Assembly (NCBI RefSeq): GCF_028898845.1
Contig: NZ_CP118574.1
Span: 5,925,001 to 5,989,000 of the forward strand
DNA from: Streptomyces sp. WZ-12
GTDB lineage: Bacteria; Actinomycetota; Actinomycetes; Streptomycetales; Streptomycetaceae
DNA length: 64,000 nucleotides
Direction: 5' to 3'
Shown here: piece by piece, positions 17,315 through 27,436 of the stretch
Position numbering within the stretch: position 1 is the stretch's first letter
Layout of the letters: each line of letters opens with the position of its first letter
Notes under the pieces: model-generated
What the model was told of the DNA's origin: nothing
The model's database searches: none
Seen by the model: the letters and a program-made list of their open reading frames with translations, nothing else
Program-made: the position numbers and the translations under genes

Positions 17315-18697
17315 TCACCGACCGGGAGGACCGGACGCGGATGCGGAGGCAGACGTGGACGCAGACGTGGACGCGGACGGGGCTTCGGGAGCGGATATCG
17401 GGGGAGTGGCGACCGGTCGCCTGAGCCGGGCCGCGGCCAGCGCCAGCAGGATGAGACCGGCCAGCGGGTAGACCGCGGAGAGCAGCATCTGGCCGGCGTT
17501 CTGGTGGAGTTCCTCGTGCTGGTGCCAGCGGTGCGGCACCCACCACAGCGCGAACGAGCAGAACAGCAGCCCCACCGCCACGGTCGCCGCCCACCAGCGG
17601 CGGGCCGCGGCGCCGGTGCGCTGCAGTGCCTCGGAGCCCAGCAGGATCAGCATCGGGACGCTCCACACCCAGTGGTGCGACCAGGAGATAGGGCTGATCA
17701 GCAGGGCGGTGGCGGCGCAGGTGAGGGTCGCCCAGGCGCGTTCGCCGCGGAGCAGCGCCGCGGCGGCCAACGCCAGCCCGGCGACGGCCGCCAGCGCGGC
17801 CAGGACGAGCCAGGCGGCACCAGGGTCGTGGGTGTGCAGCAGCCGGGCCAGGACGCCGCGCAGCGACTGGTTCGCGGTGATCTCCACCTCACCGACCCGG
17901 TCGGCGGCGAACACGATCTCGGTCCAGAAGCGGTGCGAGTCGCGCGGCAGCGCGACCGCGGAGAGGAGGGCGGTGGCGCAGAACGTTCCGGTGGCGACGG
18001 CGGCCTGCCGCAGCCAGGGGTTCCAGGCGGCGCGCCACCCGGCGCCTGAGCGCAGCATCCGTACGGCGCGGACCGCGCCGGCCAGGGCGAGGAAGACGGC
18101 GAACAGTGCCGGGGTCAGCTTGATGCCGGCCGCGATGCCGATGCCGATGCCGGCCCACCGGTTGGTGTCCCGGCGGGTCAGGTCCCACAGCACCAGCACG
18201 GCGAGCAGCAGGTTGATCTGGCCGTAGCGCAGCGTCGTCCAGACCGGTTCGCACCACACCAGCAGCGCGGACAGCGCCAGCGTCGCGGCGAGCGGGGGGA
18301 GCCGCCGGGGCCGGCCGACCAGACGGAGGGAGAGGTGGACGACGGCGACGAGCAGCACGAGGTTCCCGGCCGTGGCCAGGGTGCGCATCACTGGGACGCC
18401 GAAGAAGGTGAGCGGGATGAACAGCAGCGCCGCGAACGGCGGATAGGTGTTGGGCAGCCGTGCGGAGGTGGCCACCATGTCGTAGAGGTCCTTGCCGTCG
18501 CGGGCCGTCTCGCCCTCGGCGCGGTAGACCATGAGGTCCACCATCGAGACGTGCGCCAGCCGCTGCGCGATCCAGAAGGCGGTGAAGGAGATCAGGCAGG
18601 CCAGCGCCGCCGCGGCCACGGGGTGGCGGCGGAGCGCGCCCGCGCGGGGGCGCGGGCCGCGGAGGTCGGCGGGCTGGTCCGGATCCAGCACGGTCAC
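17315..18697 (-). CDS. GT87-type (DUF2029) polyprenyl-phosphate-mannose-dependent glycosyltransferase-like membrane protein
   Basis: This 460-residue protein has about ten membrane spans. An early DLMVYRAEGE / YPPFAALLFIPL segment and later GIKLTPALF and SPISWSHHW motifs are typical of actinobacterial GT87 (PimE-like) mannosyltransferases that use polyprenyl-phosphate sugars on the outer face. The start is GTG 18697, supported by GGGGAG 9 nt upstream; longer frames would run into the tRNA region. The C-terminus is a low-complexity Ser/Ala tail encoded by a degenerate 12-bp repeat. The acceptor is unknown. Confidence 0.85.
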   Translation of the reverse strand: MTVLDPDQPADLRGPRPRAGALRRHPVAAAALACLISFTAFWIAQRLAHVSMVDLMVYRAEGETARDGKDLYDMVATSARLPNTYPPFAALLFIPLTFFGVPVMRTLATAGNLVLLVAVVHLSLRLVGRPRRLPPLAATLALSALLVWCEPVWTTLRYGQINLLLAVLVLWDLTRRDTNRWAGIGIGIAAGIKLTPALFAVFLALAGAVRAVRMLRSGAGWRAAWNPWLRQAAVATGTFCATALLSAVALPRDSHRFWTEIVFAADRVGEVEITANQSLRGVLARLLHTHDPGAAWLVLAALAAVAGLALAAAALLRGERAWATLTCAATALLISPISWSHHWVWSVPMLILLGSEALQRTGAAARRWWAATVAVGLLFCSFALWWVPHRWHQHEELHQNAGQMLLSAVYPLAGLILLALAAARLRRPVATPPISAPEAPSASTSASTSASASASGPPGR

Positions 18698-18827
18698 GGC
18701 GTACGGCTCCCCTGGACGAATCGGGCACGGCTCGCCGACAGTACCTCGGGTCCCGTCGAAGGGGCCTCGGCGCTGCGGTCCGGAGGGCCCCGTCCCGGGG
18801 GCGGTGGGCGGGTGACGGGAGGGCGAT

Positions 18828-18856
18828 TTGGCAGAAGCCCGGGGGGTCCGTGTAAT
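18828..18856 (+). promoter_or_regulatory. Promoter of the second tRNA-Ala
   Basis: TTGGCA (18828-18833), a 17-nt spacer and TGTAAT (18851-18856) form a good housekeeping promoter about 60 nt upstream of the tRNA. Confidence 0.55.
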
Positions 18857-18919
18857 GTAGGCGATGCCGCAGCGGGGGGCCGGAAGGAAAACCGCAGCGA
18901 GGCAAGACCAGTAAAACCT

Positions 18920-18992
18920 GGGGCTATAGCTCAGTTGGTAGAGCGCCTGCATGGCATGCAGGAGGTCAGGAGTTCAATTCTCCTTAGCTCCA
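18920..18992 (+). tRNA. tRNA-Ala (GGC), copy 2
   Basis: Identical over the whole gene to the copy at 15130: same anticodon GGC, same G3-U70 pair, no encoded CCA. The flanks differ, so the promoter and terminator are independent. Confidence 0.97.
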
Positions 18993-18997
18993 CAGAA

Positions 18998-19036
18998 GAC
19001 AGAGCGGGTCGTCCATCACGGACGACCCGCTCTGTC
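18998..19036 (+). terminator. Terminator of tRNA-Ala copy 2
   Basis: A perfect 17-bp stem (18998-19014 with 19020-19036) with a 5-nt loop follows the tRNA immediately. Confidence 0.8.
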
Positions 19037-19377
19037 GTGTGTACAGGGATGATGCACCCGCGGGCCACGTTGGCCGGGGTGCGGCAAACGGTGTGCCAAC
19101 TGGTGCGGTGATCGTCCCGAGTTGCCCTGATATTCGGTCAACAATGCGCTCGCTGCGGTGAGTTGAGCGTTCCTCGGTGACCATTTCGGCCCGTGTCTTG
19201 CCCTTCCTTGGTCCCTTCTTGGTGATCGCATAACCCTGACATGAACCGTTCACCGAAAGAGTGGCGAACCGCGTGAGCGTCACATCCGACGCATTCACGG
19301 CTGATGGGTTTGCGCGCACCGGCGCACCGGTGCGGCGACACCACGCAGCGCACCGCATCGCCACAGCAGGGGGTTTC
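19037..19377 (+). other. Upstream region of the secreted peptidase
   Basis: The 341 bp hold a weak promoter-like pair (TTGGTC at 19208 and TAACCC 17 nt later) and a GCACCGGTGC palindrome near 19325. No convincing ORF is seen. If that promoter is right, the peptidase has a 5' leader of about 140 nt. Confidence 0.4.
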
Positions 19378-21336
19378 ATGAGAGCAAGCCGCACCAGATC
19401 TCCGCGCGTCCGCGCCGGTCTGGCCCTGGCAGCGGCACTGCCGATGGTCGCCGGAGCGCTCGCGCTCGGCGCCCCGGCCGCCGACGCCGCGGGCCACGAC
19501 GGGGGCCGGCATGCGCTTCTGGGCACCAAGCCGCAGTGGGCCACCGAGCGGGCCGACCAGGGGGCCACCGCCGGCTCCGCCGGGGTCACCGCCCGGGTCT
19601 ACCTGGCCGGCAGTGACGCCAAGGGCCTCGCGAACTACGCCAAGGCCGTCTCCGACCCGCACTCGGCCGCGTACGGGAAGTACCTGAGCCCCGCCCAGGT
19701 GCGCGCCCGTTATGGCGCCACGCAGGACCAGATAGCCAGGGTGACCGGCTGGCTGAAGAAGTCCGGCCTGACGGTCACCGGCACCACCAACCGGTACGTG
19801 ACGGTCACCGGCGACGCGGCCGCCGCCGAGCGGGCCTTCGCCACCGACCTGCACAACTACCGCAAGGGCGGCCACACTTACCACGCCCCGTCCGCCACCG
19901 CCTCCGCGCCCGCCTCCGTGGCCGACGCGGTCCTGACGGTCACCGGCCTGGACAACGCGCCCCGGTTTGCCCAGCACCACTCCACCGAACTGCCGCCGCC
20001 CTCCCCGGTCTTCCGCAACTCCGGGCCGTTCTCCACCTACTACGGCTCCCGTACGGACAAGAACCTGCCGTCGGCGTACGGGACCAAGGCGCCGTACGCG
20101 ATCAAGGGCTACACGGGCAAGCAACTGCGCGCCGCCTACGGGGCGAAGAACTGGACTGGCAAGGGCGTCACCGTCGCGATCACCGACGCCTACGCCTCGC
20201 CGACCATCGCCAAGGACGCGGACACCTACGCCGCCCGCAACGGCGACGCCCGTTACCGCAAGGGCCAGCTCTCCCAGGTCCTGCCGAAGGACTACACGCA
20301 CATCACGGACTGCGGCGCGGCCGGCTGGTACGGGGAGGAGACCCTCGACGTCGAGGCCGTCCACGCGGTCGCCCCCGCCGCGGACATCGTCTACGTCGGC
20401 GCGGCCTCCTGCCAGGACGACGACCTGCTGGACTCGCTCGGCAGGGTCGTCGACGGGCGCCTGGCCGACATCGTCTCCAACTCCTGGGGCGACGTCGAGG
20501 CCAGCGAGACCCCGGACAGCGCCGCCGCCTACGACCAGCTCTTCCAGCAGGGCGCGGTCGAGGGCATCGGCTTCTACTTCTCCTCCGGCGACAACGGTGA
20601 CGAGGTCGCCAAAACCGGCACCAAGCAGGTGGACACCCCCGCCAACTCCGCCTGGGTGACCGCGGTCGGCGGCACCTCCCTGGCCGTCGGCAAGGGCAAC
20701 ACCTACCAGTGGGAGACCGGCTGGGGCACCCAGAAGGCGGTGCTCTCCAAGGACGGCAACGACTGGACCGACTTCCCCGGTGCCTTCAACGGGGGCGCGG
20801 GCGGCGGCACCAGCAAGACCGTCGCGCAGCCCTTCTACCAGCGGGGCGTCGTCCCGGACGCGCTGTCCAAGGCCAACGGCGGCGACGCCAAGCGCACCGT
20901 TCCGGACATCTCGGCCGTCGCCGACCCCAACACCGGCTTCCTGGTCGGCCAGACCCAGACCCTGCCCAACGGCAAGCTGGGCTACGAGGAGTACCGCATC
21001 GGCGGCACCTCCCTGGCCGCGCCGGTGATCGCCGGCGTCCAGGCGCTCGCCCAGCAGGCCCGGCACGGCATCGCCATCGGCTTCGCCAACCCCGCCATCT
21101 ACCAGCGCTACGGCACCTCCGCCCTGCACGACGTCACCGACCACCCGCTGGGTGCCGGCCGCGACCTGGCGGTCGTCCGGGTCGACTTCGCCAACGGCAT
21201 CGACGCCAGCAAGGGCACCATCGTCTCGCTGCGCAGCCTGGGCAAGGACAGCTCGCTGCACGCCACCGTCGGCTACGACGACGTCACCGGCGTCGGCAGC
21301 CCCGCCGCCGGCTATGTGAACTCCTACCGCCCCTGA
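19378..21336 (+). CDS. Secreted S53 (sedolisin-type) peptidase
   Basis: This 652-residue preproprotein has a Tat/Sec-like signal peptide (RRxR region, hydrophobic 14-31, cleavage near ADAAG at about 38). A pro-kumamolisin activation domain covers about 65-200. The S53 catalytic domain has E320 and D324 (GEETLD), oxyanion-hole D372 in SNSWGD and catalytic S545 in GGTSLAAP. The family hydrolyses peptides at acidic pH, often as tripeptidyl peptidases. The ATG has AGGGGG upstream; earlier in-frame codons lack a signal peptide. Confidence 0.94.
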   Translation: MRASRTRSPRVRAGLALAAALPMVAGALALGAPAADAAGHDGGRHALLGTKPQWATERADQGATAGSAGVTARVYLAGSDAKGLANYAKAVSDPHSAAYGKYLSPAQVRARYGATQDQIARVTGWLKKSGLTVTGTTNRYVTVTGDAAAAERAFATDLHNYRKGGHTYHAPSATASAPASVADAVLTVTGLDNAPRFAQHHSTELPPPSPVFRNSGPFSTYYGSRTDKNLPSAYGTKAPYAIKGYTGKQLRAAYGAKNWTGKGVTVAITDAYASPTIAKDADTYAARNGDARYRKGQLSQVLPKDYTHITDCGAAGWYGEETLDVEAVHAVAPAADIVYVGAASCQDDDLLDSLGRVVDGRLADIVSNSWGDVEASETPDSAAAYDQLFQQGAVEGIGFYFSSGDNGDEVAKTGTKQVDTPANSAWVTAVGGTSLAVGKGNTYQWETGWGTQKAVLSKDGNDWTDFPGAFNGGAGGGTSKTVAQPFYQRGVVPDALSKANGGDAKRTVPDISAVADPNTGFLVGQTQTLPNGKLGYEEYRIGGTSLAAPVIAGVQALAQQARHGIAIGFANPAIYQRYGTSALHDVTDHPLGAGRDLAVVRVDFANGIDASKGTIVSLRSLGKDSSLHATVGYDDVTGVGSPAAGYVNSYRP

Positions 21337-21465
21337 CAAAGGGGTGCCGCACCCGCGCCACCCGCCCCGGGCCCATGAGCCCACGGGCGCCGCGGTAGGC
21401 CGGAAGTGACGGGCGGGGCCCGCGGCCGGGGGGAATCCCGGCAGCGGGCCCCGTGTGCCCTGCGG

Positions 21466-21471
21466 TACCCT
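21466..21471 (+). promoter_or_regulatory. -10 of the leuS leader transcript
   Basis: TACCCT lies 6 nt before the leader-peptide ATG, so the transcript most likely begins with that codon. Confidence 0.5.
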
Positions 21472-21477
21472 GACGCC

Positions 21478-21516
21478 ATGTGTGCCGTACGCCTTCTGCT
21501 TAGCGGGCCGCGCTGA
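21478..21516 (+). CDS. Leucine leader peptide upstream of leuS
   Basis: A 12-codon ORF encodes MCAVRLLLSGPR. Three of its codons are consecutive leucines (CTT CTG CTT), two of them the CTT codon that GC-rich Streptomyces seldom uses. It appears leaderless. A bulged hairpin (21523-21557) and then a terminator with a T-tract (21572-21600) follow, and leuS starts at 21672. This is the layout of ribosome-mediated attenuation: slow decoding of leucine when charged tRNA-Leu is low would favour read-through. An antiterminator pairing was not worked out. Confidence 0.6.
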   Translation: MCAVRLLLSGPR

Positions 21517-21600
21517 TCAGTCCCGACCGGGCCCTTCGCTGTGGCCGCCCGGGTCGGAATCGGCGCGGCGTCCCCTCCTGAGCGAGGGGCATTTTTGTTT
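21507..21600 (+). promoter_or_regulatory. Candidate transcription attenuator of leuS
   Basis: Helices seen: 21507-21513 (overlapping the leader end) with 21563-21569; 21523-21532 with 21547-21557, which has one bulge; and CCCCTC 21572-21577 with GAGGGG 21584-21589, followed by CATTTTTG. The last is a true intrinsic terminator with a U-run, uncommon in this GC-rich sequence. Confidence 0.6.
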
Positions 21601-21671
21601 CCGCAGAATTTCCGCAGAAACCGTGTCCGCAGCAGCCGCAGGCAGAGACGATCGATGGAGCTTTGAGGACG

Positions 21672-24563
<2,892 letters not shown>

Positions 24564-24755
24564 GGGACTGATCGGCGCCGCTCCTACGGGGCGGGGCTCG
24601 GGAGTACCGGTCCCTTGGGGTGGGCTCCTGAGCGTCGGTCCTGCGGGACGGGGCTGGTGAGCTGCGGTCTCGCGTGATGGGGGCGTTCCTGCCGAACGGG
24701 TGGGGGCGTCCCCTTGACGTTGGTGGCCTTGGTTTTGGTGTGGTGGTCTCGTTCT

Positions 24756-24811
24756 CTTGCCCCTTGCCTCTTGCCTCTTGCCCCTTGCTCCTTGCTCCTT
24801 GCCTCTTGCCC
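24756..24811. repeat. Heptanucleotide tandem repeat, 8 copies
   Basis: Eight consecutive 7-bp units of the form CTTGCYY (CTTGCCC, CTTGCCT or CTTGCTC) lie in noncoding DNA 190 bp after leuS. Confidence 0.9.
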
Positions 24812-24849
24812 TTCTCTGCTCTTTCGCTTTGCCCCGGTCCTTTCCCTCC

Positions 24850-24873
24850 GCGGGTGCGGGTGCGGGTGCGGGT
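24850..24873. repeat. Hexanucleotide tandem repeat, 4 copies
   Basis: Four units of GCGGGT lie in the same intergenic gap, followed by degenerate GTG-rich sequence. Confidence 0.85.
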
Positions 24874-25085
24874 GCGTGCGTGTGGGTGGGTTGAGGCTGA
24901 GGTGGGATGGAGTGAAGTGGTTGGTGGTGGTCGGTGGTGGTCGACGGGGTCGGGTCGGCGGCTGGCCGCTGGGGTGTGATGACACAGTGCCTGACCTGCC
25001 CTTTTGGGGGAGTGAGGGGTGTGCGGGGGCGGTGTTCCGCGAGCGTATAGGTGGTTTCCCCTACGGGCAGGTTGGGGGTTCGTTT

Positions 25086-25112
25086 GGAACCCGTGACCTG
25101 CTCGACGCGTTT
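25086..25112 (+). promoter_or_regulatory. Candidate sigma-R-like promoter
   Basis: GGAAC (25086-25090), an 18-nt spacer and GTTT (25109-25112) resemble the S. coelicolor sigma-R consensus (GGAAT-N18-GTT). It would give a 5' leader of about 55 nt to the gene at 25173. Confidence 0.35.
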
Positions 25113-25172
25113 ACCGTGGAGGTACGGGCGTCGGCGTAGAGCCGGCGCCGCCTACGCCTCAGGGGAGTGCCC

Positions 25173-26006
25173 ATGGAAGTTGCCGTCGCCATCTTCGGGT
25201 TGCTCTTCGTGCTGTTCGTGGTCGCCGGGGTGTTCCTCATGGTCAAGGCAGTGCAGGCGGCGAAGCGCGGGGTGGACCGCAAGGTCGCCCAGGCCCGGCG
25301 GACGGTCGAGGACACCACGCTGCGGGCCCGGCAGTTCACCCAGCCAGGAGTGGTCGGCGAACTGGCCCAACTGCGGCTCACGTTGCGCACGTCGATGCGC
25401 GCCACCCAGGAGGTCCTGCGGGCCGGCTCCGCCGACGATGCCTCGCTCGCCGAGGCGGTCCGACTCTTCGAGCAACTCTCGGTGCATGGGCGGGAGTTGG
25501 ACGACGACCTCCGCCGACTGGAGCGCGAGCCCAGCAAGCCGACCATCGCGGCCCGCCTCCCCGAGCTCCGGGAGCGCCTGGAGCGGATCACGCACTCCGC
25601 GGAGTCGCTCCGTTGGGCCGCCCGCGACCGGGCCCGCAAGTTCGCCGAGGACGACCTGGCCGCGTTGAGCGACCAGATCGACATGGAGGCGGGGGCCCTG
25701 CGGCACTGGACGGACGATGCGGCGGGAGGGGATCAGCAGCAGCGCAGGGAAGGCGGACGGCCGGCTACGGGTTCGCGACCTGGGACGGGTTCGGCGGCGA
25801 CCGGGGCCGGAGCCGGTACGGGGTCCGGTTTCGGCGCTGCCTCTGCGCCGGGTACTGAGGGCTATTCCTGGGGCCCGGTGGAGGATGAGGCCCCGGCGAT
25901 CACCGCCCGGGACCCGCGTACTCGGCCGACGTTTTCGTGGGAGAAGACCCCGCAGAGGGAAACGTCCCGCGGCCGGTCGGAAGGCAACGGCGGTATAGCC
26001 GGGTAA
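25173..26006 (+). CDS. Membrane-anchored coiled-coil protein
   Basis: This 277-residue protein has an N-terminal membrane anchor (VAVAIFGLLFVLFVVAGVFLM, about 3-23). A long charged helical region (about 30-180) is rich in Arg/Glu/Leu with heptad character. The tail is disordered and Gly/Thr/Pro-rich. GGGGAG lies 5 nt before ATG 25173; the in-frame GTG at 25167 overlaps that ribosome site and is less likely. No catalytic motif is visible. The topology suggests a scaffold at the cytoplasmic face. Function unknown. Confidence 0.78.
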   Translation: MEVAVAIFGLLFVLFVVAGVFLMVKAVQAAKRGVDRKVAQARRTVEDTTLRARQFTQPGVVGELAQLRLTLRTSMRATQEVLRAGSADDASLAEAVRLFEQLSVHGRELDDDLRRLEREPSKPTIAARLPELRERLERITHSAESLRWAARDRARKFAEDDLAALSDQIDMEAGALRHWTDDAAGGDQQQRREGGRPATGSRPGTGSAATGAGAGTGSGFGAASAPGTEGYSWGPVEDEAPAITARDPRTRPTFSWEKTPQRETSRGRSEGNGGIAG

Positions 26007-26050
26007 GCGCGTCCCGTTCGCTCGCCGCGAGACCCCTCCTCGGACCCTTT

Positions 26051-26099
26051 TGTGAGCTGTGAGCTGTGAGCTGTGAGCTGTCAGCTGTGAGCTGTGAGG
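26051..26099. repeat. Heptanucleotide tandem repeat, 7 copies
   Basis: Seven units of TGTGAGC occur back to back (copy 5 is TGTCAGC, the last TGTGAGG), starting 45 bp after the coiled-coil gene. It has the same unit length as the array after leuS but a different sequence. Confidence 0.9.
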
Positions 26100-26311
26100 T
26101 GGGGGATCGGCGAGCGGGGCGAGGCGGTGGCGGTGGTGGCGGTGGTGGGTGGGCTTGGGGAGGGAAGCCCTAAGAGCGTCCACACACGGCAGCCGGAGCC
26201 CGGCCCCTCCCGCCCCGACTGGCCGTGACCTGGGCGGACTTGGCAGAGGCTTGGCGAAACCTGGAAGATCTTCGGTAGGGGCCCGCACTGTCGGGCACCT
26301 GCGTCCCCGGA

Positions 26312-26317
26312 TAACCT
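26312..26317 (+). promoter_or_regulatory. Leaderless -10 for the degV-like gene
   Basis: TAACCT lies 7 nt before ATG 26325, with no Shine-Dalgarno. Confidence 0.45.
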
Positions 26318-26324
26318 CCCAGTC

Positions 26325-27170
26325 ATGTCCCGCCATGTCGCGATCGTCACCGATTCCACGGCCTACCTGCCGCGCGCGGCCGTTGAACGCCACCGCATCA
26401 CGGCCGTGCCGCTGACCGTCGTCCTGGGGGACCGGGCCCTGGAAGAGGGCACCGAGATCTCCGCGAGATCCGTTGCCCAAGCGCTCCAGAAGCGCCGGCC
26501 CGTCACAACCTCCCGGCCGAGCCCCGCCGTATTTGCGGAAACGTATCGCGCCCTCGCCGGGGCCGGAGCGAGCAGCATCGTTTCGCTTCACCTCTCGTCG
26601 GAGTTCTCCGGCACGTACGACGCGGCGGTGCTGGCGGCCAAGGACGCCCCGGTCCCGGTACGGGTCGTGGACACCGGGATGGTGGCGATGGCCCTCGGGT
26701 TCTGCGCGCTCGCCGCGGCGGAGGCGGTGGACGCCGGTGGGGACGCCGACGACGCGGTGGCCGCCGCCGAGAAACGCGCCTCGGGCACCTCCGCCTACTT
26801 CTACGTCGACACCCTCGACTACCTACGGCGCGGCGGTCGGATCGGCGCGGCGCAGGCACTGCTCGGCTCGGCGCTCGCCGTCAAGCCGATCCTTCAACTC
26901 GCCGACGGGCGCATCGAACTGCTGGAGAAGGTCCGCACGGCCTCCAAGGCCATCGCGCGCCTGGAGGAGATCGCCGTTGAGGGTGCGGGGGAGGGTCAAG
27001 TGGATATCGCGGTCCATCACCTCGCGGCGGCGGAGCGGGCCGATGCGTTGGCGGAACGGCTCCGCGAACGGGTGCCGGGTCTGAACGAGTTGCACGTGAG
27101 CGAGGTCGGCGCGGTGATCGGCGCGCATACCGGGCCGGGGCTGCTGGGGGCCGTGGTCTCGCCGAGGTGA
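26325..27170 (+). CDS. DegV family fatty-acid-binding protein
   Basis: This 281-residue DegV protein starts with IVTDSTAYLP and carries SLHLSSEFSGTYDAA and YLRRGGRI segments that shape the fatty-acid pocket, ending with GPGLLGAVV. DegV proteins (FakB in staphylococci) present fatty acids to a kinase for phosphorylation; no FakA-like kinase is adjacent here. Expression is probably leaderless. It precedes the comEA region by about 270 bp on the same strand. Confidence 0.92.
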   Translation: MSRHVAIVTDSTAYLPRAAVERHRITAVPLTVVLGDRALEEGTEISARSVAQALQKRRPVTTSRPSPAVFAETYRALAGAGASSIVSLHLSSEFSGTYDAAVLAAKDAPVPVRVVDTGMVAMALGFCALAAAEAVDAGGDADDAVAAAEKRASGTSAYFYVDTLDYLRRGGRIGAAQALLGSALAVKPILQLADGRIELLEKVRTASKAIARLEEIAVEGAGEGQVDIAVHHLAAAERADALAERLRERVPGLNELHVSEVGAVIGAHTGPGLLGAVVSPR

Positions 27171-27358
27171 GGGTGACGCGCGGGGTGTCGAGGCGTCGGA
27201 GCGTGGGAGCGCGGTGGGTGTCGGTTGCGGGGCGACCTGCCTGACGTCGATGTGACGCCACGCCTCACGACGTCGGCAAAACGCCGATGTGATGGTGGTG
27301 CGGCCGGTGTTGGTGGTGCGGCGGCTCTTGGCTCGGGGTGCCCGTGTGAGTGATGGAG

Positions 27359-27385
27359 TTATCCACAACTCCCCATTTATCCACG
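27359..27385 (+). promoter_or_regulatory. Two DnaA boxes upstream of comEA
   Basis: TTATCCACA (27359-27367), the perfect classical DnaA box, and TTATCCACG (27377-27385), one base different, lie in the same orientation 18 bp apart and 52-78 bp before the comEA start. Confidence 0.65.
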
Positions 27386-27423
27386 GTATTTGACGCGGAT
27401 CGGCGAGATTCGTGCGAAGTGCC

Positions 27424-27429
27424 TACCGT
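27424..27429 (+). promoter_or_regulatory. Leaderless -10 for comEA
   Basis: TACCGT lies 7 nt before ATG 27437. TTGACG at 27390 is too far away to be its -35. Confidence 0.45.
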
Positions 27430-27436
27430 CGGGTTC

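Larger units (their letters stand above)
24564..25172. other. Repeat-bearing gap after leuS
   Basis: The 609 bp hold an 8-copy heptamer array, a 4-copy hexamer array and, near the right end, a sigma-R-like promoter for the next gene. Composition is T/G-rich on the plus strand and unlike coding DNA. No supported ORF. Confidence 0.6.

Noticed and set aside
15130..18992. Integrated genomic island with an attachment site at tRNA-Ala
   Set aside because: Both tRNAs are complete, with their own promoter-like sequences and terminators, and there is no integrase or excisionase. A gene duplication or recombination hotspot fits better than an integrative element.
19138..21384. 748-codon minus-strand ORF opposite the S53 peptidase
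   Set aside because: The plus-strand peptidase has a signal peptide and all catalytic residues. The minus frame is a composition shadow.
21478..21671. T-box riboswitch upstream of leuS
   Set aside because: I could not find the T-box consensus or a specifier loop. The short Leu-rich ORF and terminator fit attenuation by translation better.
24750..24880. Possible CRISPR array
   Set aside because: The repeats are contiguous 6-7 bp units without spacers and no cas gene is near. They are simple tandem repeats.
27359..27385. Chromosomal replication origin
   Set aside because: Only two DnaA boxes and none of the oriC neighbours (dnaA, dnaN). A regulatory or titration site is more likely.
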